From the NCBI GenBank assembly GCA_002404155.1, contig DHJC01000058.1, positions 13,684 through 77,683 on the forward strand: a DNA stretch of 64,000 bases, in the 5' to 3' direction. Below, piece by piece: positions 9,035 to 18,600 of the stretch (its first letter is position 1; every line of letters begins with the position of its first letter). The translations under genes and the position numbers were made by a program. The notes under the pieces were generated by a model. The model ran no database searches and was not told the origin of the DNA. It saw only the letters and a program-made list of their open reading frames with translations. Origin of the DNA: Chloroflexi bacterium UBA4730 (GTDB lineage Bacteria; Chloroflexota; Limnocylindria; P2-11E).

Positions 9035-9543
9035 TTCAGGATTCCTTCCTGCCCATCCGGCCTCGTCGGCCGTTGCCACCTTCGCCGTCTCCGGCCAGGT
9101 TGGCGGTCCCCGTGGACTCGGGACGCTCGTGATGGTTGCGAGGCAATTTTACCGCGAAGAACACGCGGGTGGAACCGCCGCGCCGTGGCCAAGCGCACGC
9201 GCACCAAGGCGTCCACTTGCCGAAGGACCCGGGATGCTCCCGGGCGCGACCCGGACCACGCTGTGGTCGCCCCCGCAACGTCGGGCATCGCGGGTCGTGC
9301 GGCCTGGCAGCACGCCCCAGTGTCGTCCTGGGTGCCGCTCCGCTCACGGGTCTCGCGGGTGGGTCGAACTTCGCGTGGGTGGCGATCCGGAGCGGCACGG
9401 GGGCGGCGGGCCGTTTCTCGTCCTCGCGTCGTCGTGGTGCTGAGCGGTACCCCTAATCCCAGGCTTCTATAGGGTGTCGTAGGGGTGATGGACTCGACGG
9501 GGGGTTACCTCAAGTTCCATAAGGGCGCACGCGCCTTCGCGCG
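9035..9543. other. stretch without a confidently identified gene
   Basis: Both strands have open frames, the longest being minus 9036-9398, rich in Arg, Pro and Gly with no recognisable motif. Its tail (9036-9150) reads more naturally than its head, so a short or frameshifted minus-strand gene upstream of the 9034 start is possible. A small plus-strand frame with a GTG near 9486 encodes only about 20 residues. I cannot support a call here. Confidence 0.3.
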
Positions 9544-9978
9544 TTAGGCCGGACCAATCCAGATGACTCCGCCGGGCAGAAGGCCACGCGGCAGCACCTT
9601 GCCCTCGATGACCTTGAAGTACGCCTGGACGCAGCGCCCCACCTCCTGCGACTCCGCCAGCCCCGAGGAACCCGCCGCCACGGCGCGGTAGTAGCGGGCA
9701 CGGGCCATCGCCAAATCAGATGCGGCTTGTTCATAGTCCGGACGCCGCAGGCGGTACCTCGACCGGCGGCCGTGAACGAAACTTGGGTGGTCGTAGCCGG
9801 TGGGCGACTTTCCACCGTGAAGCCGACACCGCGTGCGGCCCTCGATTGGAAACTTGCGACAGTGCACACCGGGCTGGCCGCGCAGTTGCGCCCCGCAGCG
9901 CCCCTCGTCGGGACCGGGCGACATGTAGATGCCCACACATCCACGGTACCGAGGCGTGTCCAGCGCGCGACGAGACAC
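9544..9978 (-). CDS. HGG-motif small protein of phage/mobile-element type
   Basis: The 144-residue protein contains a CGAQLRGQPG...CRKFPIEGRTRCRLHGGKS block followed by GYDHPSFVHGRRSRY. This Cys-Cys-Cys-HGG pattern is typical of small proteins found near phage terminases and in integrated elements, probably with a zinc knuckle. The C-terminal half is helical (SDLAMARARYYRAV) with no further motif. A second, truncated copy of the same family lies at 58966-59166. It is followed on the same strand by other small genes. The biochemical role is not established as far as I know. Confidence 0.65.
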   Translation of the reverse strand: MSRRALDTPRYRGCVGIYMSPGPDEGRCGAQLRGQPGVHCRKFPIEGRTRCRLHGGKSPTGYDHPSFVHGRRSRYRLRRPDYEQAASDLAMARARYYRAVAAGSSGLAESQEVGRCVQAYFKVIEGKVLPRGLLPGGVIWIGPA

Positions 9979-10005
9979 GGTCTTCGGCGCGGGCAGGCGG
10001 CGCGA

Positions 10006-10212
10006 TTACTTCGCGCCCTTGGGCGCGGCGTAGACGTAGGCGTTGACCCCCAGGTAGAGGTCCTTGCCGTCGATCTGGATGGCAGTCTTCTGGTTGCCGC
10101 GGGTCGAGGCCACGACGAGCGTCTTCCCGCTCGCGCTCGGCGTCGGCTTCCCGATGGGGATGCGAATCACGAGCGTGTCGCCCTCTCGGGTCACGCTCAG
10201 GTCATCAGCCAT
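10006..10212 (-). CDS. small conserved hypothetical protein, 68 aa
   Basis: The protein begins MADDLSVTREGDTLVIRIP and continues with SASGKTLVVASTRGN, a beta-strand-rich pattern. I recall this pattern from small proteins in archaeal and bacterial mobile regions, but I cannot name a family. The start is ATG 10210-10212 with a GGGAGGGAGATGCC-type leader (good Shine-Dalgarno). It lies in a run of minus-strand small genes between 9544 and 11070. Confidence 0.55.
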   Translation of the reverse strand: MADDLSVTREGDTLVIRIPIGKPTPSASGKTLVVASTRGNQKTAIQIDGKDLYLGVNAYVYAAPKGAK

Positions 10213-10292
10213 GGCATCTCCCTCCCTCGTTTCATCGCGCGCCGCCTGGCTCCAGCGGAGTAATCAGGAAAGGGCTGGCTTGCGGCCCGAGG

Positions 10293-10514
10293 TTACGGAC
10301 CTTTCGCCTTCTTCAATGGCTTGCCCACAGCGCGTTCCCGCTTGCTGGTCCTCGCGGGGCTCTGCGCGGGCGCTTCGGGAAAAGTCTCGTCCACAAGGCG
10401 CGCAATGTCCTCGTCGCTCATGTCGAGGATGGTCTGGCCAGGAATCATGAACAGCAACTTGCGCTGGCCCTTGTGGTGAGTCCGCCGTGTCCTTGGCTTC
10501 GATATGCGTGCCAT
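10293..10514 (-). CDS. small basic hypothetical protein, 73 aa
   Basis: The ATG at 10514 follows a GAAGGAGGGATCAGG ribosome binding site, which favours it over the longer frame to 10571 that would overlap the next gene. The protein is strongly basic at both ends (KPRTRRTHHKGQRK and TSKRERAVGKPLKKAKG) with a short acidic central helix (DMSDEDIARLVDETF). That composition suggests nucleic acid binding, but no family is recognised. Confidence 0.5.
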   Translation of the reverse strand: MARISKPRTRRTHHKGQRKLLFMIPGQTILDMSDEDIARLVDETFPEAPAQSPARTSKRERAVGKPLKKAKGP

Positions 10515-10554
10515 CCTGATCCCTCCTTCGCGTTGTCGGCGTGGACGCGTTCGT

Positions 10555-11070
10555 CTACGACAGGAGACCAATGCCCTTCAGGTACGTTTCCCATTCGCTC
10601 ACGCACTGAGTCGCAATGTCGTAGGCGTCCCAGGTGCTCCCCCCGGATAGGACTTCGAGGCTGACCGAGATCACCGGCGTCTGACCCGCAGTCAACCCGA
10701 GCGCGAAATGCTTCGGTCCGAACTTTGTACCGAGGTCGCCCGTCCTAGTGGTCTTGAGCGTCAGGTGCTTCGACCCATTCGCCAAGTCAGCGCACAGGCT
10801 GAGACTCGTCGACTTCGCGAGCATGTCTTCGACGTCCTTGGCCAGTACCTTCGACGCTGGGTCGTTCTTGAGCCAATCCTTCAGGTGGTAGCAGTTCTGG
10901 AAGAACGCATGAACCTCGTCGAGGTAGTCGTCAGAGGTACGGTCATGTCTCCGTCCGGCTTCCGTTTGCGTGAACGCCTCGTACCATCGCTGAACTCGGC
11001 TCCATTGCTCTTCCCACATTCCTGGCATCTCTTCCGCCTTGACTTCTTCGGCGCCGATCGGGCAGGTCAT
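10555..11070 (-). CDS. hypothetical protein downstream of EVE nuclease
   Basis: A 171-residue soluble protein rich in Trp, Asp and Lys with an all-helical first half (WEEQWSRVQRWYEAF, ...EVHAFFQNCYHLKDWL). A Cys/Asn/Ser/Lys segment (CADLANGSKHLTLK) follows, then a mixed C-terminal domain. No family is recognised. Its ATG overlaps the stop of the EVE/PD-(D/E)XK gene (TCAT at 11067-11070), so the two are translationally coupled and probably act together. The start at 11070 is chosen because of this overlap. Confidence 0.6.
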   Translation of the reverse strand: MTCPIGAEEVKAEEMPGMWEEQWSRVQRWYEAFTQTEAGRRHDRTSDDYLDEVHAFFQNCYHLKDWLKNDPASKVLAKDVEDMLAKSTSLSLCADLANGSKHLTLKTTRTGDLGTKFGPKHFALGLTAGQTPVISVSLEVLSGGSTWDAYDIATQCVSEWETYLKGIGLLS

Positions 11071-12080
11071 GGTGGCGGAGGCCTCACTGTTTCATCGCTG
11101 CCCTCGGACTTGCGGCGTGGCTCGCGTCGCCAGTGAGTCTTGGCGAACAGCGACGGCCAGGTCAGGACCACGCCGAGCGCGTCACACAGCGAAGCCCACG
11201 ATAGGTCCGCAGGCTCGCGCTCGACGATGAGGTAGGCCTCAACCTGCCGATTGGCGTTGCGCAGTAGTTGCCGGTACCGGAGCGCCTGACCAAGTCCGAG
11301 CCGCAGTTGCTGTTCTTCGTTCCGCGCGGTGAGGCTCTTGACCTCCGCCACGAAGACTGTCGCGCGGGACACCCACGCCAGGTCGAACGCCGGTTCATCG
11401 GATCGTGGCGAGCGTGGCTCGATCCCGAGGTCACGGAGGTGTTGGGCGGCGGCATTCTGGGTCGCGCGATGGCCGCGCAGGCCGCGATCAACCACATCCG
11501 GGTCAACTGTCCACGGATCGCGTGCGCGGCTCGCGACGTTCTCTGCGGCCGGTCGATATCCGACACCGAGCGGCCCGTCTGTCGCACCCCGTGAGGCTGC
11601 CCTACTCGTTCGCTCTCGGCGGGTGGATTCAACGGGACGAGCGGATGGTCCACGCCCCGTTTGCTTCAGATGCTCGCGCCATAGGCGCTCTAGTTGACCG
11701 TCGGCAGGCGGGTGGACCTCGGTTCCCGATTGCTGCGGCTGCCAGTGGACTCTAGGAAGTGCTTGCTGCAGAACTTCGATGGGCAGTCGCTCGTCGGGTG
11801 TAAGGATCGTCTCGAACTCAACGTCGCAGTAGTTCGTGATCTTCCCTGATCCGTCCCAATGTTTCTCGGGATAAATCTCGCTCGCGATGCGCCCGCTCGC
11901 GACTATCCCACGCTCACGGCCTTGTCGGAGGAGGAAAGCCCGGTCGCCCGGAACGATGCCGCCACTCCGTGCGACGCTGTGACTCGACGCGACCGGCTTC
12001 CGCTTCGATTGCTCTGTGTCGTCCGCGTACGTGTCCCATGGCGACTTGTCGGGGTTCCACGTCAAGAGGATGGTGCTCAC
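11067..12080 (-). CDS. EVE-domain / PD-(D/E)XK nuclease fusion, putative modification-dependent restriction protein
   Basis: The 337-residue protein starts at GTG 12078-12080. Residues 1-110 match the EVE/PUA-like fold seen at the N-terminus of HNH or other restriction proteins: LLTWNPDKSPW, GDRAFLLRQGRERGIVASG, HWDGSGKITNYCDVEF. EVE domains read modified bases. After a linker, the C-terminal 120 residues hold a PD-(D/E)XK core: FDLAWVSRATVFVAEVKS, followed by EEQQLRLGLGQALRYRQLL. A predicted cut-modified-DNA role follows from the domain pair. It is coupled to the gene at 10555 and sits next to a type I restriction system, which fits a defence island. Confidence 0.7.
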   Translation of the reverse strand: MSTILLTWNPDKSPWDTYADDTEQSKRKPVASSHSVARSGGIVPGDRAFLLRQGRERGIVASGRIASEIYPEKHWDGSGKITNYCDVEFETILTPDERLPIEVLQQALPRVHWQPQQSGTEVHPPADGQLERLWREHLKQTGRGPSARPVESTRRERTSRAASRGATDGPLGVGYRPAAENVASRARDPWTVDPDVVDRGLRGHRATQNAAAQHLRDLGIEPRSPRSDEPAFDLAWVSRATVFVAEVKSLTARNEEQQLRLGLGQALRYRQLLRNANRQVEAYLIVEREPADLSWASLCDALGVVLTWPSLFAKTHWRREPRRKSEGSDETVRPPPP

Positions 12081-12258
12081 CGGCCAGTGCCATCCGATGC
12101 GAGCAGGGCCGCGCCGGGTCTTGCCGCCATCATCACTCGCTCTCTGGCCGCCGCGCGGCCTCGCACAGCCTACGGATGGTTGCAAGGACGGCTGGCATCC
12201 GCCTACTTTCGGCTCCGCATGAGCGAAGACGGCCCGCGAGTTTGGCACGGGAGGGGAA

Positions 12259-12465
12259 ATGGCGACGCATGAGGTCCTCGTCACGACACCGGGGAGAATG
12301 GCGCTCAACCTGACGGCCGTAGTCCATTTCATGGTCGAAAGCGACGGGAAGAAGTTGGGCGAAGTCAAAGTCCCCAGGTACGGCATCTGGTGGAAGACCA
12401 GAGGCAAACGGCAGGACCAATGGATAAAGTGGGACAAGTTCGCAGAAACGGTGGCCGGGGAATAG
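12259..12465 (+). CDS. small hypothetical protein, 68 aa
   Basis: The ATG at 12259 is preceded by GGGAGGGGAA, a strong ribosome binding site. The sequence is basic with a beta-type N-terminal half and an aromatic C-terminal half (YGIWWKTRGKRQDQWIKWDKF), which suggests contact with nucleic acid. It is divergent from the EVE gene (start 12080), so the 178 bp between them likely hold both promoters. No family is recognised. Confidence 0.55.
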   Translation: MATHEVLVTTPGRMALNLTAVVHFMVESDGKKLGEVKVPRYGIWWKTRGKRQDQWIKWDKFAETVAGE

Positions 12466-12570
12466 GACGAGATCAAGGCGCGCTGTGAGGATCGCACCTC
12501 CTCGCGATCAAGTCGGACCTGAAGCCGCTCCGGGTGTGGTGAGCGTGGCGGGACATGCGGCGGAGCGACC

Positions 12571-12831
12571 ATGACGAATGCACGGCCCCGACCGAAGCAC
12601 CGTCGCCGCACGCCCGCACCGGCCGATGATCTGCACCTCGTCACGGGTGCGCTCATCCGCGCGGCGCGAGAGCAGCGGGGTATCTCACAAACCCGGTTGG
12701 GCGCGCCCTACTTCACACGAGCACACGTGAGTGCCGTCGAACTTGGGAAGGTCGCGCCGTCATTGAAGACGTTGGCGCATTTCGCGACGAAACTGGAGGT
12801 GCCGTTGCGGTCTCTGATTCCGGACAGGTGA
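12571..12831 (+). CDS. XRE-family helix-turn-helix regulator
   Basis: After a basic N-terminal tail of about 20 residues, the protein has a complete lambda-repressor-like HTH: LIRAAREQRGISQTRLG, then FTRAHVSAVELGKVAPSLKTLAHFATKLEV. It is 86 residues long, so it consists of little more than the DNA-binding domain. It lies 140 bp upstream of hsdM in the same direction and is a good candidate for the controller of the restriction-modification operon, as in C-protein systems. No operator was identified. Confidence 0.75.
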   Translation: MTNARPRPKHRRRTPAPADDLHLVTGALIRAAREQRGISQTRLGAPYFTRAHVSAVELGKVAPSLKTLAHFATKLEVPLRSLIPDR

Positions 12832-12971
12832 AAGCCGCGCGGCGCCCGTTGTTCTGGGCGACTGCTTCGTACACTCCCCGCCATGGATGGGATTGCTCAG
12901 GATCATGCACGGACGACGGGCAGCGCCGCTGGTGCGGATCGCGGCATTGCTCGAACTGAGGACGGAACACC

Positions 12972-14510
12972 ATGCTGACAGGTGACGCGCGCAATCAAGT
13001 AGACAGCATCTGGAACGCGTTCTGGTCGGGTGGCATCGCCAACCCGCTTGAAGTCATCGAGCAAATCACCTACCTGCTGTTCCTGCGCCGCCTAGATGAC
13101 CTACAGGTGCTTGAAGAGAACAAGGCTGTCCGCCTGAAGAAGCCAATCGAGCGGACAATCTTCCCCAAAGGGAAGGACGCGAAGGGCCTTCCGTACGACT
13201 CGATGCGTTGGTCACGCTTCAAGAACTTCGCGGCATCAGAGATGTTCACCGTCATTGCTGACCATGTGTTTCCGTTTCTGCGCACGCTCGGCGCAGACGA
13301 CTCCACGTATGCCCATCACATGAAGGACGCTCGCTTCACGATTCCGAAGGACTCACTGCTGGTCAAGGTTGTTGACCTGATCGACAAGTTGCCGATGGAT
13401 GACCGCGACACGAAGGGCGACCTATACGAATACATGCTCAGCAAGATCGCGAGTGCCGGTCAAAACGGTCAGTTCCGAACGCCCCGTCACATCATCCGCT
13501 TGATCATCGAAATGACTGCGCCGCAGCCGAACGATGTGATCTGCGATCCAGCGTGCGGCACCGGCGGATTCCTGGTGGGCGCTGGCGAGTATCTGCGTGA
13601 CCACTACCCGGAGATATTCCGGGACGCCAAACTGAAAGAGCACTTCGACCAGCGGGCGTTTCACGGCTTCGACTTCGACACCACCATGCTTCGGATCGGC
13701 AGCATGAACATGCTTCTCCATGGCGTCGGGAACCCGGACATCCGATACCGGGATTCGCTTGCACAGGATCACGCGGGCGAGGAGGAGAAGTACACCCTCG
13801 TCGTAGCGAACCCGCCATTCGCCGGGTCGCTCGATTACGAGAACACTGCCAAGGACCTGCTGCAGGTCGTCAAGACGAAGAAGACCGAATTGCTGTTCCT
13901 TGCTCTCTTCTTGCGTCTGCTGAAGCCCGGCGGACGGGCGGGCGTCATCGTCCCGGATGGAGTTCTGTTCGGATCGTCGAATGCTCACAGGGCGCTGCGT
14001 CGGATGCTCATCGAGGAACAGAAACTCGACGCCGTCATCTCGTTGCCGCCAGGCGTGTTCCGGCCGTACGCGGGGGTCTCCACGGCAATCCTGCTGTTCA
14101 CGAAGACAAACTCGGGCGGCACCGACCACGTTTGGTTTTACGACGTTCACGCCGACGGGTGGTCGCTGGACGACCGACGCAGTCCGCTCCTGGAAGAGGC
14201 CCAGTTGGGGCCAGTGCCCAGCAAAACCTTGTCGGTGGATGAGCAACCAAAGAACGATCTGCCGGACGTGCTTGCGCGATGGTCGCGTCGCGAGACTTCA
14301 GAACGCAAGAGGTCACGCACCGAGCAGAGTTTCTGTGTGCCAAAGGCCGATCTAGTCGCACAAGGCTACGACCTCAGCCTCAATCGATATCAGGAGGTCG
14401 CCGAGGATGACGTAGTCCACAAGCCACCGTTGGACCTCCTTGCGGACCTAGCCAAGTTGGAACAAGAGATTCAGGCGGGACTTAGCCAACTGGACCGACT
14501 GCTGCGATGA
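12972..14510 (+). CDS. hsdM: type I restriction-modification system, DNA methyltransferase subunit M
   Basis: This 512-residue protein has the N-terminal HsdM helical domain (QVDSIWNAFWSGG..., with EVIEQITYLLFLRRLDD). The N6-adenine methyltransferase core follows, with AdoMet motif I DPACGTGGFLVGA and the catalytic motif IV NPPF (VVANPPFAGS). A RTPRHIIRLIIEM motif precedes motif I, as is usual in this family. M pairs with S to modify the recognition site and with S and R to restrict unmodified DNA. The start ATG 12972 opens a three-gene operon; hsdS begins inside its stop codon (ATGA). The length is normal. Confidence 0.93.
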   Translation: MLTGDARNQVDSIWNAFWSGGIANPLEVIEQITYLLFLRRLDDLQVLEENKAVRLKKPIERTIFPKGKDAKGLPYDSMRWSRFKNFAASEMFTVIADHVFPFLRTLGADDSTYAHHMKDARFTIPKDSLLVKVVDLIDKLPMDDRDTKGDLYEYMLSKIASAGQNGQFRTPRHIIRLIIEMTAPQPNDVICDPACGTGGFLVGAGEYLRDHYPEIFRDAKLKEHFDQRAFHGFDFDTTMLRIGSMNMLLHGVGNPDIRYRDSLAQDHAGEEEKYTLVVANPPFAGSLDYENTAKDLLQVVKTKKTELLFLALFLRLLKPGGRAGVIVPDGVLFGSSNAHRALRRMLIEEQKLDAVISLPPGVFRPYAGVSTAILLFTKTNSGGTDHVWFYDVHADGWSLDDRRSPLLEEAQLGPVPSKTLSVDEQPKNDLPDVLARWSRRETSERKRSRTEQSFCVPKADLVAQGYDLSLNRYQEVAEDDVVHKPPLDLLADLAKLEQEIQAGLSQLDRLLR

Positions 14511-15664
14511 ACTCGGTCCCCCTCGTACCGCTTAGCGAACTGATCGCTGCAAGTCTGGGTGCGGTCAATCCCGCTAAAACCCCCGACGAAGTCTTCGACC
14601 TCTATAGCATTCCGGCCTTTGATCGGGGTCGGCCAGATGTCCTTCCGGGTCGGGCAATCGGCTCCACGAAGCAAATCGTTCGACCGGGGGACGTTCTGCT
14701 GTCGAAGATCGTTCCGCATATCCGCCGCTCATGGGTGGTTGGCCAAGCGCAGGGAAGGAGACTGATCGCCTCGGGCGAATGGATCGTCTTTCGAAGTGAG
14801 CGCATTCATCCCGACTATCTCAAGCACGTCCTCATCGGAGATGCCTTTCGCGTGCAGTTCATGCGCACGGTCGCCGGAGTTGGCGGCTCGCTCCTTCGCG
14901 CCCGCCCTCCCCAAGTCGCCAAGATCGCCATCCCCCTACCAGGCTTGTCTGAACAGCGCCGGATCGCGGACATGCTCGACAGGGTGGGCGCAGCGCTAGT
15001 GAAACGTCGCGCGGCCCTCGCCCAGATCGAAGAATTCTGCCGGGCGTTGTACCTCGATCTAGTTGGTGATCCAGCAACGAACCCCAGAGCCTGGCCGGTG
15101 CTTCCTCTCGGCAAGGTCACTCAGTGTCTTGATCGAGATCGAAAACCGGTCAAAGAGGAACTGCGGTTGCACGGCGCGGTTCCGTACTACGGGGCAAACG
15201 GCCAGCAAGGATGGATCGATCACGCCCTGTTCGATGAGCCACTGGTGTTGGTCGCAGAGGACGGTGGCTACTTCGAGACACCCGAACGCGGGGTCGCCTA
15301 CCGTATTGATGGGCCCTCGTGGGTCAACAATCATGCACACGTACTGCGGCCGTTCGCCGACAAAGTGGACATCGAGTTCCTACATCGTGCGCTCCGACAC
15401 TATGACTTCAGGCCCTACATCTCCGGGACTACACGCTCAAAACTGACACAGGCGCAGATGAGCGCAGCACCGATCATCGTTCCTCCACTAGAGCGACAAC
15501 ACGACTTCGCCCATCAGATGAGCGTCGCGAACGCTCTCATCCGGGCCCAGCATGCTTCGCTGGCCGACATGGGTCGGCTCTTCGCCTCGCTTCAGTACGT
15601 TGCCCTCGGTGAAGGCTTGTGGTCATCTCGCGACGATCCATACAAAGCGGACGCGATGGCTTGA
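14507..15664 (+). CDS. hsdS: type I restriction-modification system, specificity subunit S
   Basis: This 385-residue protein has the two-target-domain layout of HsdS. TRD1 covers residues 1-150 (ends in IPLPGLSEQRRIADML), followed by a conserved helix (DRVGAALVKRRAALAQIEEFCRALY). TRD2 covers about residues 175-340 (ends in IIVPPLERQHDFAHQM), followed by a second helix. Each TRD reads half of a bipartite DNA site, with the helices acting as the spacer ruler. It overlaps hsdM by 4 bp and hsdR at its 3' end. The recognition sequence cannot be read from the protein. Confidence 0.9.
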   Translation: MNSVPLVPLSELIAASLGAVNPAKTPDEVFDLYSIPAFDRGRPDVLPGRAIGSTKQIVRPGDVLLSKIVPHIRRSWVVGQAQGRRLIASGEWIVFRSERIHPDYLKHVLIGDAFRVQFMRTVAGVGGSLLRARPPQVAKIAIPLPGLSEQRRIADMLDRVGAALVKRRAALAQIEEFCRALYLDLVGDPATNPRAWPVLPLGKVTQCLDRDRKPVKEELRLHGAVPYYGANGQQGWIDHALFDEPLVLVAEDGGYFETPERGVAYRIDGPSWVNNHAHVLRPFADKVDIEFLHRALRHYDFRPYISGTTRSKLTQAQMSAAPIIVPPLERQHDFAHQMSVANALIRAQHASLADMGRLFASLQYVALGEGLWSSRDDPYKADAMA

Positions 15665-18600
15665 CGCTGTTCTCGTTTCTCAACGCTGAGTGGCCCGCGA
15701 TTGCTGAGTCTGCGAGACGTTCGGCTGTGGCTATTCACGCCGATCCACGTGCGGCCTGCTTCTACGCGCGCCGCGCACTGGAACTCACGGTGCACTGGAT
15801 ATACAAGTTCGACCCTGCGTTGACGCTGCCCTATCAGGACAACCTTGGCGCGCTCATCCACGACCCTAGTTTCAAGGCAGCAGTTGGCGAGACGGTCTTC
15901 AACAAGGCCGAAGTCATCGCGAGGCTGGGCAATCTGGCGGTCCATAGCCATCGCGTGATGCCAGAGGCCGACGCCCTTATTGCCGTTCGCGAACTGTTCC
16001 ATACGACCTACTGGCTGGCGCGCACGTACGGCCGCACGAAACCCCCCGCCGGGCTTGTGTTCGACCCGAACGCCCTGCCGAATCCCGTTGCCATCCACAA
16101 GCAGACGGCTGGGCAGTTGCGGGCTTTGGAGGATTCCCTCCACGAGCGCGACGAGAAACTATCCGTGCTGCTGGCCGACAGGGTCTCCCTCGACGCTGAG
16201 TTGGTGCGGCTGCGGGCGGAAGTGGCAGCGGCGAAGACGGCAGCCGCTGCAACCCGAGATAGCCATGACTACTCCGAAGCGGAGACACGGGACTACTTCA
16301 TCGACCTCCTGCTGAGAGAAGCGGGATGGCCGCTCGACCAGCAGCGTGACCGCGAGTTCGAAGTCACGGGCATGCCCACGCCTGATGGAAAGAATCGGGG
16401 GAAGGGCTACGTGGACTACGTCCTCTGGGGGGATGACGGCAAGCCGCTGGGCTTGATCGAGGCCAAGCGCACCCGGCGCGACTCGCGGGCAGGTCAACAG
16501 CAGGCCAAGTTGTACTCCGATTGTTTAGAGCAGCAGTTCGGCCAGCGACCCGTGATCTTCTACTCAAATGGGTACGACCACTGGATATGGGACGACCACA
16601 ACTACCCGCCAAGGCAGGTGCAGGGCTTTTACACGAAGAGCGACCTCGAATTGCTTGTCCAGCGCCGCGCGAGCCGTAAGGCCTTGGCGTCGGTGGAAAT
16701 CAACGAGAGGATCGTGGAACGCTACTACCACCTGCGTGCCATCCGCCGGATCGCCGAGTCGTTCGAGCGCGACCATGGCCGCAAAGCGTTGCTCGTCATG
16801 GCTACGGGGGCCGGGAAGACGCGCAATGTCATCGCCCTTTGCGACCTGCTCATGCGGGCGAACTGGGTCAAGCGCGTGTTGTTCTTGGCCGACCGGGTTG
16901 CGCTTGTGAACCAAGCCGTGAATGCCTTCAAGACCCATCTTCCAGAAGCGACGCCGGTGAACCTCGTGACCGAGAAGGGCACCGATGGCCGGGTCTACGT
17001 CTCGACCTATCCAACGATGATGGGGCTGATTGATGACGTTGAGGATGGCGTGCGCCGCTTCGGCGTTGGCCACTTCGACCTCGTAATCATTGACGAAGCG
17101 CATCGCTCTGTGTTTCAGAAGTACCGCGCGATCTTCGACTATTTCGACTCTCTGCTTGTCGGATTGACGGCCACGCCGAAGGACGAGGTGGATCGGAACA
17201 CTTACCGCCTCTTCGATCTAGAACCCGGTGTGCCCACTGACGCCTATTCACTCGATGAGGCCGTCAAAGACGGTTTCCTCGTCCCTCCGAGGGCGGTGTC
17301 GGTGCCGTTGAAGTTCCCCCGGGAAGGCATCGTCTACGAGGACCTGTCCGAAGGGGAGAAGGAACAGTGGGATGTCCAGGAATGGGGAGAAGCAGACGAG
17401 GTGCCGCAGCGGGTTGAAGCCCCCGCCGTAAACCGGTGGCTCTTCAACGCGGACACCGTGGACAAAGTGCTGGCCCACCTGATGACCCATGGCCAGCGAG
17501 TCGCGGGTGGGGATCGACTCGGAAAGACAATCATCTTCGCAAAGAATCAGGCCCATGCTGATTTCATCGCCGAGCGCTTCGATAAGAACTACCCGCACTT
17601 CAAGGGCGAGTTCGCGCGGGCCATCACGTTCAAGGTCGAGTACGCGCAGACGCTCATCGAGGCCTTCTCTGCGAGCGAAAAGGCGCCACACATCGCCATA
17701 TCCGTGGACATGCTCGATACGGGCATTGATATCCCGGAAGTGCTCAACCTCGTCTTCTTCAAACAGGTGCGATCCAAGACGAAGTTCTGGCAGATGCTCG
17801 GGCGTGGCACGCGCCTCTGCCCCGACGTTTTCGGCCCGGGCCAAGACAAACAGTTCTTCTATGTCTTCGATTACTGCGAGAACTTGGAGTTCTTTAGCCA
17901 GCACCTGCCCGTCGTGGAAGGATCGGTCTCGGACACACTCGGCCAGCGTCTCTTCCGGGCACGCCTCAGTGCGCTCGCCGCGCTGGACGAGCGCAAGAAG
18001 GCTGGAACGAAGGATGAAGCCGAAGATTCCGCAATCCGCACGGCGCTGGCGCACACCCTCCACGCCGAGGTCGCCGCGATGAATCTGGATAACTTCATTG
18101 TTCGTCCACGGCGCCGCTTGGTTGAGAGGTACGGCAAGCCCGAGGCATGGGCCAGCCTGACGCACGAGGCGCTTGTTGAGTTGGCGGACGAGGTCGCCGG
18201 TTTGCCCTCGGAGATCGCATCGGAATCCGAGGAGACCAAGCGTTTCGATCTCCTGATCCTGAGTCTGCAGTTGGCCCTCTGGCGTTCTGGGTCCAACTTT
18301 GACCGGCTGGCCAAGGACGTCCAGGTCATTGCCGAGTTGCTCGAAGACGCATCCGCGATCCCGATGGTCCGAGAGCAACTCCCGCTGATCGAGGATCTAC
18401 AGACCGACGAGTGGTGGCAGGACGTGACCGCCGCGATGTTGGAGGACGTGCGGCGGCGCCTCCGCCTCCTTGTCAACTTGATCGAGAAGCGCAAGCGGAC
18501 CGTCCTGTTCACCGACTTTGAGGACGAGATTGGTGACGGTAAGACTGTCGATCTGCTCGGGGTCGAGGCGACGGATGAGTATGCCCAGTTTCGGTTGAAA

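Noticed and set aside
12081..12655. N-terminal extension of the EVE protein up to 12656
   Set aside because: The extension is antisense to the 12259 and XRE genes and has low-complexity composition; the GTG at 12080 starts the EVE fold.
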